Position numbers and translations under genes: made by a program
Part shown: piece by piece, positions 7,568-14,756 of the stretch
How positions within the stretch are numbered: position 1 is the stretch's first letter
Layout: each line of letters begins with the position of its first letter
Notes under the pieces: model-generated
Databases searched by the model: none
Told to the model about the DNA's origin: nothing
Seen by the model: the letters and a program-made list of their open reading frames with translations, nothing else
Virus record (IMG/VR): IMGVR_UViG_3300021197_000903
Coordinates: 1-20,170 of that record
Direction: 5' to 3' (one strand)
Origin: a virus
Length of the DNA: 20,170 bases

Positions 7568-9028
7568 ATGATACCACTAGGGGAATACCTACCTGACTTG
7601 CCAGCTTTTAATAACCCAGGGGCAACAGTTGCTAATAATGTAATCCCCACAGTGATGGGTTACCGTCAATTAGGAAGTATATCTCCTTATTCGACAACCG
7701 CATTGACAGCAAGGGCGCAGGGTCTGGGTTCCGCACAAGGTGGCGACGGTGTGGTTGAAATGTTTGCGGGGGATGCAACTAAATTATATCGTTTAGTTGA
7801 TACGGCGTGGACATCTACAAACACTGGTTACACGACGGCAGAAGATTCTGCATGGCGATTTGCTCAATTTGGCAACACGATGATCGCAACGAATTATGCA
7901 GACGATGTTCAAAAGTGGACACTTGGAACGTCGTCTACATGGTCTAATTTAGCTGGATCACCTCCGAAGGCGCGGCATATAGCTGTAGTTCGTGGTTTTG
8001 TAATGCTTGGTGATTGTGTGGAAAGTGGAACACCGTACACAAACCGAGTGCGCTGGTCTGGATTAGAAAATCCAGAAACTTGGACAGCCAGCCAAACGAC
8101 ACAATCTGACTTTCAAGATTTTGTTGGCGAAGGCGGTGCAATAACAGGAATTGTTGGCGGTGAATTTGGAATAGTTTTATTAGAGCGGTCTATTTTCCGA
8201 TTAGATTTTCAAGGAACACCATTAATTTTTTCCGCAAATGAAATAAGTCAAACAATCGGCACACAAGTTTCGGGATCAATAGCGGCATTGGGTCGGAGAA
8301 TATTTTTCTATTCTGATGACGGTTTTTATATGTTGGAAGATGGATCAAAATTAACTGCGATAGGCGCAAACAAAGTTGATTCAACTTTTGAGGTTGATTT
8401 TGATTCAGCATTTGCCTCTAGGGTGACTGCGACAATTGATCCAGTCAATCATTTATACATTATGAGTTATCCAGGTTCCGGTCATACCGCTGGGACACCA
8501 AACAAATTAATAATATTTGATTGGGTAAATAACAAATGGTCGACGGCAAATTTTGACCACGAATTAGTAGCGCGAAGTTTGTCGACGGGTTTTACAATTG
8601 ACACGCTTGACGACATATCAACAAATATTGACACCCTTGCGTTCTCACTCGACTCACGAGCTTGGGTCGGTGGTTCTGTAAATCTAGCGGCGATGGATAC
8701 TAATCATAAATTAGCGTATTTCACTGGTACAGGACTAACGGCGACGTTGGAAACATCAGAGTTTCAACCTATGGCTGGACGTCGGAGTTTTGTTAATTTA
8801 GTTAGGCCAATTTTTGAAGGGTCTGGCAGTACAGTAACCGTTCAATTGACAGGCCGTAATGTTGGTACGGGGTCTATTAGTTTTAGCTCGGCAGTGTCTA
8901 TAAATGCCAGTGGCAATGCACCCGTTCGACAAGATGCTCGGTATCACAGAGCAAGAATAAATATAAGTGGCGGGTTCGATCACGCGCAAGGGATTGACGT
9001 GACATGGAAGGCTAGAGGCAAAAGATAA
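7568..9028 (+). CDS. Tail nozzle / packaged-DNA stabilisation protein, P22 gp10-like
   Basis: This 486-residue protein is mainly beta. The opening IPLGEYLPDLPAFNNPGATV with VIPTVMGYRQLGS is the classic beginning of phage proteins that plug the tail (gp10-type hub or SU10 nozzle), and the length is close to P22 gp10 (472 aa). Blade-like repeats follow: FAQFGNTMIATNYADDVQKW, HIAVVRGFVMLGD, NRVRWSGLENPETWT, FGIVLLERSIFRLDFQG, and LIIFDWVNNKWSTANFDHE, as in beta-propeller-like hubs. It would seal the adaptor and hold packaged DNA before ejection. Its order after the adaptor supports this. It carries no obvious enzymatic site. The stop overlaps the next ATG (TAATG). A phage-tail role is confident; the precise structural position is inferred. 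Confidence 0.75.
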   Translation: MIPLGEYLPDLPAFNNPGATVANNVIPTVMGYRQLGSISPYSTTALTARAQGLGSAQGGDGVVEMFAGDATKLYRLVDTAWTSTNTGYTTAEDSAWRFAQFGNTMIATNYADDVQKWTLGTSSTWSNLAGSPPKARHIAVVRGFVMLGDCVESGTPYTNRVRWSGLENPETWTASQTTQSDFQDFVGEGGAITGIVGGEFGIVLLERSIFRLDFQGTPLIFSANEISQTIGTQVSGSIAALGRRIFFYSDDGFYMLEDGSKLTAIGANKVDSTFEVDFDSAFASRVTATIDPVNHLYIMSYPGSGHTAGTPNKLIIFDWVNNKWSTANFDHELVARSLSTGFTIDTLDDISTNIDTLAFSLDSRAWVGGSVNLAAMDTNHKLAYFTGTGLTATLETSEFQPMAGRRSFVNLVRPIFEGSGSTVTVQLTGRNVGTGSISFSSAVSINASGNAPVRQDARYHRARINISGGFDHAQGIDVTWKARGKR

Positions 9029-9354
9029 TGTCTCAAGGTTTTCTCCCCGTACCTGTGACCTGGGCAGACGACGAAGAACATCGTCGATTAATTGCAAATG
9101 CTGTTAACTCGTTGAGAGACGGTAAAATTAATGCAACTGGCACGGCAACACTTGCGACGTCGGCAACTTCGACAGTTGTAACTGAAACCCGATGCGGCGG
9201 CGATAGTATTATTTTACTTATGCCAACAACCTTAAACGCGGCAGGGGCATTATCAACGACTTTTGTGAGTACGGTCGGCAAGCAAACTTTCACAATAACC
9301 CATGTGAGTAATAGCCAAAATGACAGAATATTTAGGTACACAATTTTCGGATAA
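9028..9354 (+). CDS. Small beta-domain tail-associated protein
   Basis: A 108-residue protein starting on the nozzle stop. The first 35 residues (VPVTWADDEEHRRLIANAVN) are helical and resemble an N-terminal attachment segment. Residues about 38-108 form a beta domain: ATLATSATSTVVTETRCGGD, SIILLMPTTLNAAGAL, then TFTITHVSNSQNDRIFRYTI. This pattern of SI.L.P.T.NAA...TFTITH.....DR.FRY occurs in many phage proteins, often fused to larger tail fibres. Here it stands alone with a small N-terminal anchor. A tail-surface role is inferred. It overlaps the next gene by 35 nt. No catalytic residues are visible. Confidence 0.7.
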   Translation: MSQGFLPVPVTWADDEEHRRLIANAVNSLRDGKINATGTATLATSATSTVVTETRCGGDSIILLMPTTLNAAGALSTTFVSTVGKQTFTITHVSNSQNDRIFRYTIFG

Positions 9355-9781
9355 TGACGAAGTAGAGCAACTTCATAAATGGTGTAAAAACGATAGTAAC
9401 GCAGTTGTGTTTTTAAGAGTGATTGCAGAAATTTCTCAAATAGCTGACGATTATGCAGACGGTGACGAATTTGGTTCTGAGGCAATGACACGTCTTTTAC
9501 ATTTATGCTTAGTCGCTATTCCGTCTAACCCATTTTATATAAAAAATCAGCCCTGGCTGATGCCTGTCATGTCGGCAAGTATGATTATGTGGAATGCATC
9601 CAACGATTGGAAAAATGAGTTTGGCTTTGTTTATCGAGAATCTTTAGAGCAAATAATACACGTCGTTGCATTAATTATCGGCGGTCAAAAACACGCCAAC
9701 AAAGTCGCAAAAGAAGTAAACAAATTCTATCACCAAGATCACGGTGAAAATTATAAAAATTGGTTAAAGGAGCAAAACTAA
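9320..9781 (+). CDS. Helical phage protein of unknown function
   Basis: A 153-residue, all-helical, soluble-looking protein. Notable segments are AEISQIADDYADGDEFGSEA (an Asp-rich cluster near residues 37-51), LHLCLVAIPSNPFYIKN, PVMSASMIMWNASNDWKNEF, VYRESLEQIIHVVALIIGGQ, and a His-containing end (FYHQDHGENYKNWLKE). Comparable proteins with a D-rich helix, IP.NPFY and RESLEQII occur near tail or ejection genes of marine phages, as far as I recall, always unnamed. The Asp cluster and the histidines could bind a metal, but that is speculation. The gene lies between the nozzle/beta protein and the ejection proteins, overlaps its neighbour by 35 nt, and ends in TAATG, so it is probably co-made with virion parts. 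Confidence 0.75.
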   Translation: MTEYLGTQFSDNDEVEQLHKWCKNDSNAVVFLRVIAEISQIADDYADGDEFGSEAMTRLLHLCLVAIPSNPFYIKNQPWLMPVMSASMIMWNASNDWKNEFGFVYRESLEQIIHVVALIIGGQKHANKVAKEVNKFYHQDHGENYKNWLKEQN

Positions 9782-10662
9782 TGGCTAGTTTAGGTGGAGG
9801 TTCACAAAGACCCGCGGGTACTGTAACTCAAACAACGTCGAAAGAGCCCTGGGAAGATCAGCAACCACATTTAAGGAATGTTTTTTCTGAAGCTGAAAAT
9901 TTATATAATTCCAGTACACCAGAATATTTTTCTGGCAATACTGTAGCCCCGTTATCTGATCCGACAATGACGGCTTTAAATTTACAAGAAGGACGCGCTT
10001 TAGCTGGAAGCCCATTATTAAATCAAGCGCAAGATGAATTAAGCGCAACTTTAAGTGGCAACTATTTAAACAATAACCCAAACCTGCAAAATATGATCGA
10101 TGCGTCTTCCGCTGGAATTGTTAGGAATTATCAAAACGCAATTGCCCCAGGCATTGATTCAGCATTTACAAAAGCCAATCGCTACGGCTCAAATGCATTT
10201 AAAACAAATGTCGATGATGCACAAATTAATTTAGCTGACTCGCTTGGTCGAGTTGCTAGTAATATTGCTTATTCTGATTATGGCAGAGAGCGAGGTCTGC
10301 AAAATCAAGCTATTAATATGGCTGATCCATTAAGCCAAGCTGACTACAACGACATTGCTCAACTTGGTCGGGTAGGTCAGGTTTTTGACTCTCAAGGACA
10401 AGCAGAATTATCGGCAGACATTGACCGATTTAATTTTGAACAAAATAAGCCAGCTAACAAACTTGCACAATACAGTGGATTAGTTTCTGGTGGTTATGGA
10501 TCAACTGGGACACAAACAACACCATTTTTTAATAATACAGGTGCATCAGTCCTAGGGGGTGCGCTCGGGGGTCTCGGTGCCGCATCCAAACTTGGTGGGG
10601 GTATGGGTGATTTTAGCACCTTTGCTTTAGGTGGCCTTGGTGCTTTGGGAGGGTTATTATAA
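9781..10662 (+). CDS. Internal virion / ejection-type protein 1
   Basis: ATG 9781 is preferred (AAAGGAG at 9766-9772, 8 nt upstream, and TAATG overlap); an in-frame TTG at 9760 lies inside the upstream gene. The 293-residue product opens with the recognisable pattern TVTQTTSKEPWEDQQPHLRN, followed by an Asn/Ala/Gln-rich helical middle (e.g. QDELSATLSGNYLNNNPNLQ, YSDYGRERGLQNQAINMADP) and a Gly/Ala/Leu-rich hydrophobic C-terminus (LGGALGGLGAASKLGGGMGD...LGGLL). This PW..QQP.L opening and Gly-rich hydrophobic end are usual in the first of two or three proteins encoded just before tail fibres in marine podoviruses, thought to leave the capsid with the DNA and line the channel across the envelope. 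Function is therefore inferred from pattern and position, not from a catalytic motif. Confidence 0.65.
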   Translation: MASLGGGSQRPAGTVTQTTSKEPWEDQQPHLRNVFSEAENLYNSSTPEYFSGNTVAPLSDPTMTALNLQEGRALAGSPLLNQAQDELSATLSGNYLNNNPNLQNMIDASSAGIVRNYQNAIAPGIDSAFTKANRYGSNAFKTNVDDAQINLADSLGRVASNIAYSDYGRERGLQNQAINMADPLSQADYNDIAQLGRVGQVFDSQGQAELSADIDRFNFEQNKPANKLAQYSGLVSGGYGSTGTQTTPFFNNTGASVLGGALGGLGAASKLGGGMGDFSTFALGGLGALGGLL

Positions 10663-11804
10663 TGGCCTCATACCCACGAGCTAATCCTTACCACGCGTAT
10701 CCTGTCGGTGCTGACATAAATTTAGTTGGGACATACGACGTCAACGAAGCGTTAAGAGATTTGAAAAATCGCTCTGCGTCACCATACGCATCAAGTTCTT
10801 TTAGGCCACCGATGAATCGAGAGACACCTGTTTCCAATGTTGCGCCAGTTGCAAATCAACAACAAACTGCGCCTATGGCAATGCCACAACCTGGCTTGCT
10901 CGGTGGGTCGCCAATCGGTGGCGGTTTATTAGCGGCGTCAAATGTATTAAGTCAAGTTGGCATGAACTCACCAATGCCTCGGTCACTTGGTAGTGCAATT
11001 GGGCCAGCTTTAAATGCATTTGCTCAAGGGTATGCTCAAGATCAGCAAACAGCAATAAAGAGGGCGAGAGAGCAAGCTCTTATTAACAAGTATGGGCCAG
11101 AGGCATTAGTCAGTGGTGCAATTCCTGCGCTTATAGCCGCAAATGCTGAAAAGAAAAACCTTGCTAATATGCAAACTTTATTAGGTCAAACCCCCGAAAA
11201 TATAGAAGCCAAATTGGGTATGAAACTAACTCCCTCGGAATTAGCACAAATAACAATTGCTGGTAATGCTAAAGAACTTGGCGCAACAATTAAAAGTATA
11301 TCAAAAGGTAAATTTGATACTGCAAAAGTTCTTAGAAATGAATTTGGCGAAAAAACAAAATCTCTTTCTAAAATAATCGGAGCGGGTGAAGAAGCAATAA
11401 GAATGCTTGATGCAAATGAGGGAACAGGAAGTGTAGTGGGTGTCGATGATTTAGTTACTCTTTACACAACAATCACTGCTCTCGATCCTGATAGTGTGGT
11501 TCGTGAGGGTGAGGTCGCGTTAGGCAGAGAAATTGTTTCAATAATAAAGAACATAAAACAAAAACTTGATAAAGTTAATGAAGATCGAATATTACCAATA
11601 TCTGCCGCTAAAGAAATGAGACAAATGGTGTTCAATCTTGCATCAAAAGCAGAATTGGCATCTGGGGGCTTAGAAACCTATTACTCAGGTCAAGCAGAAC
11701 GGCTTAAAATACCCATTATAAATGTAATCACACCTCGAAGAAAATTACCTTCCCGTAAATTTCCTTCAAACAGCACAAATGGTTCTCCAAAATTTGAAAA
11801 ATAG
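10662..11804 (+). CDS. Internal virion / ejection-type protein 2
   Basis: A 380-residue protein. Residues 1-75 are Pro/Ser/Asn-rich and unstructured. Residues about 80-135 are Gly/Ala-rich with hydrophobic patches (LLGGSPIGGGLLAASNVLSQ, SAIGPALNAFAQGYAQ). After a helical stretch, residues 225-330 hold a conserved block: VLRNEFGEKTKSLSKIIGAG, VDDLVTLYTTITALDPDSVV, REGEVAL, and LPISAAKEMRQMVFNL. The block 'LR.EF...TK....' followed by 'DPDSVVREGE' is a frequent signature in phage internal or ejection proteins, and I recognise it with good confidence. The C-terminus is basic and Pro/Ser-rich. The start overlaps the preceding stop (TAATG) with GGGAGGG at 10647-10653. It probably acts with its two neighbours during DNA delivery. 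Confidence 0.7.
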   Translation: MASYPRANPYHAYPVGADINLVGTYDVNEALRDLKNRSASPYASSSFRPPMNRETPVSNVAPVANQQQTAPMAMPQPGLLGGSPIGGGLLAASNVLSQVGMNSPMPRSLGSAIGPALNAFAQGYAQDQQTAIKRAREQALINKYGPEALVSGAIPALIAANAEKKNLANMQTLLGQTPENIEAKLGMKLTPSELAQITIAGNAKELGATIKSISKGKFDTAKVLRNEFGEKTKSLSKIIGAGEEAIRMLDANEGTGSVVGVDDLVTLYTTITALDPDSVVREGEVALGREIVSIIKNIKQKLDKVNEDRILPISAAKEMRQMVFNLASKAELASGGLETYYSGQAERLKIPIINVITPRRKLPSRKFPSNSTNGSPKFEK

Positions 11805-11814
11805 AGATTGTTAA

Positions 11815-13761
11815 ATGAAAATTGATTCAAAAGATATGTCGAAGTGGGCAACTCAAGTTACAAAATTTAGAGCGCAAAATTGGAATGATGAAAATATTAC
11901 GCGTGGTCTGAAAAAAGCTGGCATACCAGCAACCTTAGAGCAAATCGACGACCATATTTCTTCTTGGGCAAATGTCTTTAGAACGGCAGGTCAAGGTTTA
12001 TCATATGGTTGGGGAGATGAAATAACTGCGGGTGTAAAATCTGCGTTTACAGATCAGACATACGATGACGCGGTTGCAGAAGAACGACAAGGAATTAAAA
12101 ATTATGCAAGTGCAAATCCGGCTAAAGCACTCGGTCTTGAGGTAGCTGGCGCACTGCCAACGATGTTCGTCCCAGGTCTAGGACAGGCAAGAGCGGCCTC
12201 AATGGGCGGCAGAATTGGTAAGGCGGCATTACAAGGCGGCGGTGAAGGTGCATTGTATGGGTTCGGAACGGGCGAAGGTGATATATCAAATCGAGCTAAA
12301 AATGCAGGACAAGGAGCAATTTTTGGTGCGGGTGGCGGGACGATTATGCGGGGTGGTATTGAGGCTCTTGCGCCAAGTATAAAAAAAGGTTTTGCGAGAA
12401 TGGTCGGCACAAGTGCAGACGAACAAAGAGCAAAAAATATATTGCGAGATACGACACGTTATGACGGTGGGCCACAAGCAATAACACAAAAAGCCGAGGC
12501 AGTTGCCCCTACACTTAGAAATGATGCTGTGCTTGGTGACTTAGGTGAAAATTTACAAACGACAACGTCGGCAGTATCTAATATTGCGGGTGATGCAAGA
12601 TCACAAATTCAACCTTTAATGAGGGGGAGAGAAGATCGTGCAGGAAGCCGAATTGTTAAAAGCGTACAAAAGGGATTAGCAACAAAAAAACCTTTTTCAA
12701 TGTTTATGGCAGATGAAATTTCTGAGATTACAAAAGCTCAAAGAAAAGCATCTGGCCCTGTGTATCGAGAAGCGTTTGAAGAAATGGATTTAACGAACCG
12801 AATGGGTTCACTTTCACAACTTGCTAAACACCCACTTATAAAAAAAGCATCTAAAGGTGCAAAAGATTTTGTTGAAGTCGGTGAAAAATTCGATCTCAAA
12901 AATACCTCAAATCCAAGAACCTGGGATTTAATAAAACATGGTTTGGATAAGATGTATGAGAAAAATACAATTCCACTAAAGGGGCCAAATAAAACAGCGG
13001 GTAAAATACAAAATATAAAGACGCAATTATTAGAAATTTTAGACAGCGAAATGGTTGATCCATCTGGCGCATATAAAATAGCTCGTCAAACTTTTGCTGA
13101 ACCAGCGCAATTAAAGAATGCAATGGAAATGGGATACAGTCTGTTTCGCGTAAAAAATACAGATAAGATTGGCTATGGATTACAAGAAGTCGCGCAAATG
13201 TCGGCTCCAGAATTAGACGGTTTTATTCGCGGCGTTGGGTTTTCAGTCCGCGATGTATTGCAAGAGGGGCCGGAGAGTGCGTCAGCAATACGACGATTGG
13301 TTAAAGGGCCAAAAAGAGAAATATTGAGGCGCGCAATAAATGATGACGTACGGTTTGATATGTTTATTAAAGAATTAGATGACGAGCTAATGATGTTTGA
13401 AACATCGTCACAATTACTTGGGCGTGGACAATCACGCACTGAGGTATTAAGGCGAGAAATTGATAACTTGATGTCAAAATCAGGGGGCAATAATAGAATG
13501 TCGGCTGAAGGTTTTCTTTCTATTATTGCAAGTAAAATTATAGGTGAGGGGGCTGAAGTTTCAAAAGATAAAACCATGAGGATTTTATCAGATATGCTAA
13601 TGACCCCAGCTTCTGACGTAAAGAAAATTTCTAAATTACTAACCGGAGATGTAACTGACCAAATCTATAACGCGGTAAATGCTATAGTTTCTTCATCATT
13701 AGAAAAAACAGGCCGCCGGACTGGAGCAATTGCATCTGACAGAATGGGAGTGCAATTCTAA
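11815..13761 (+). CDS. Large internal virion / ejection-type protein 3
   Basis: A 648-residue protein. An N-terminal helical region (TQVTKFRAQNWNDENITRGL) precedes a frequent phage-ejection motif, TAGQGLSYGWGDEITAGVKS at about residues 57-76. Then comes a Gly/Ala-rich amphipathic region at about 98-185 (LEVAGALPTMFVPGLGQARA, GKAALQGGGEGALYGFGTGE, GQGAIFGAGGGTIMRGGIEA) that could insert in membrane. The remainder is charged and helical (e.g. DLIKHGLDKMYEKN, DDVRFDMFIKELDDELMMFE), which suggests a long extended or oligomeric protein. It is the largest member of the three-gene ejection block, in the position where large internal virion proteins sit before the fibres. No lysozyme or transglycosylase motif could be found, so murein cutting is not supported. 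Start ATG 11815 has only a weak AGAG upstream. Confidence 0.68.
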   Translation: MKIDSKDMSKWATQVTKFRAQNWNDENITRGLKKAGIPATLEQIDDHISSWANVFRTAGQGLSYGWGDEITAGVKSAFTDQTYDDAVAEERQGIKNYASANPAKALGLEVAGALPTMFVPGLGQARAASMGGRIGKAALQGGGEGALYGFGTGEGDISNRAKNAGQGAIFGAGGGTIMRGGIEALAPSIKKGFARMVGTSADEQRAKNILRDTTRYDGGPQAITQKAEAVAPTLRNDAVLGDLGENLQTTTSAVSNIAGDARSQIQPLMRGREDRAGSRIVKSVQKGLATKKPFSMFMADEISEITKAQRKASGPVYREAFEEMDLTNRMGSLSQLAKHPLIKKASKGAKDFVEVGEKFDLKNTSNPRTWDLIKHGLDKMYEKNTIPLKGPNKTAGKIQNIKTQLLEILDSEMVDPSGAYKIARQTFAEPAQLKNAMEMGYSLFRVKNTDKIGYGLQEVAQMSAPELDGFIRGVGFSVRDVLQEGPESASAIRRLVKGPKREILRRAINDDVRFDMFIKELDDELMMFETSSQLLGRGQSRTEVLRREIDNLMSKSGGNNRMSAEGFLSIIASKIIGEGAEVSKDKTMRILSDMLMTPASDVKKISKLLTGDVTDQIYNAVNAIVSSSLEKTGRRTGAIASDRMGVQF

Positions 13762-14756
13762 TGGCATCGATTTACGATTGGTCGACAACAGCAAATAGCA
13801 ACGCGTCAATTTCTGGCAGTTCAATTAACTGGGCAGAGAACCAGGCACCGTCGACAATTAATAACAGCGCACGAGCGGAGATGGCGGACGTCGCAGGGTG
13901 GCGTAATTTACTTGGTGCTACAAAAATTACATCCGGCACAAATACTATGACGTTAACTTCGGGGTTATCGCTTACAGCTTACTCGCAAGGTCTTTTGTTT
14001 GCTTTTGAAAATGGTGCCACAAACACGGGAGCCTGTACTATTAACATTGATAGTATTGGAGCGAAGGACATTAAGAAATATCATAATGTCGCGTTATCAT
14101 CAGGCGATTTAGTTGCTGGCGGTTTATACATAATCGGTTACGAAGCAACTGCCGGTAATTTTCAATTATTAAGTCCAGTAGCAACTGGGTCTAGCGCGCC
14201 ATCAACAATAACGATTGCAGATGAAAGCACAGACACGACTTGCTTTCCTTTATTCACAACTGCGGCAACGGGTGACCTCGCTCCAAAAACAGGCACTAAC
14301 ATTACGTTTAATAGTAACACTGGCGAGTTAGCGGCAACCAAGATGACACCAACGTCACTTGGAGCCACGACACTATCTGGAGCAATTACAGGTGCAGATC
14401 AAATTGTATCAGCAATTAACCTTAAAGATTACGGGGAGGTAACAAATGCTATTGGAGCTACAGGAGGCGGTACGCAAGATATTAACCTTACTCTTGGTAA
14501 TAGCGTTACTGCTACCGTGGATACTTCTGCTAACACCTTTACTTTTAGTAACCCTACTGCTTCAGACGAGCTATGTGGTTTTACCCTCGAACTCACCAAC
14601 GGTGGATCGCAGACGGTAAACTGGCCCGGTACAGTTGATTGGGCTGGAGGGTCTGCCCCTACGCTAACGACTAGCGGAGTTGATTACTTAGTGTTCTGGA
14701 CTGTCAATGGTGGGTCTAGGTGGTACGGAGCTTTAGTTGGATTGGCTTTCGCTTAA
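13761..14756 (+). CDS. Tail fibre protein with podovirus-type N-terminal attachment domain
   Basis: A 331-residue protein. The N-terminus (YDWSTTANSNASISGSSINW, then AENQAPSTINNSARAEMADV) is the recurrent attachment segment that anchors fibres to podovirus tails. A beta-rich shaft follows, with a DESTDTTCFPLFTTAATGDL-type segment near residues 149-170 that is common in marine phage fibres. The C-terminal module (about 225-331) carries LGNSVTATVDTSANTFTFSN, GGSQTVNWPGTVDWAGGSAP and a closing VFWTVNGGSRWYGALVG: a Gly/Thr/Trp-rich tip that is likely to contact the receptor or the trimer axis. The start overlaps the ejection protein stop (TAATG). The C-terminal third appears to use codons differently from the 5' part, suggesting module exchange. 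No enzymatic depolymerase motif was seen. Confidence 0.85.
   Translation: MASIYDWSTTANSNASISGSSINWAENQAPSTINNSARAEMADVAGWRNLLGATKITSGTNTMTLTSGLSLTAYSQGLLFAFENGATNTGACTINIDSIGAKDIKKYHNVALSSGDLVAGGLYIIGYEATAGNFQLLSPVATGSSAPSTITIADESTDTTCFPLFTTAATGDLAPKTGTNITFNSNTGELAATKMTPTSLGATTLSGAITGADQIVSAINLKDYGEVTNAIGATGGGTQDINLTLGNSVTATVDTSANTFTFSNPTASDELCGFTLELTNGGSQTVNWPGTVDWAGGSAPTLTTSGVDYLVFWTVNGGSRWYGALVGLAFA

Noticed and set aside
9033-9491. 152-codon open frame on the minus strand
   Set aside because: It is antisense to the 108-aa and 153-aa genes, with no ribosome binding site that fits and no recognisable motif. All neighbours are on the + strand.
13173-13577. 134-codon open frame on the minus strand
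   Set aside because: It lies wholly inside the 648-aa ejection-type gene, which has an uninterrupted reading frame. It is a shadow.
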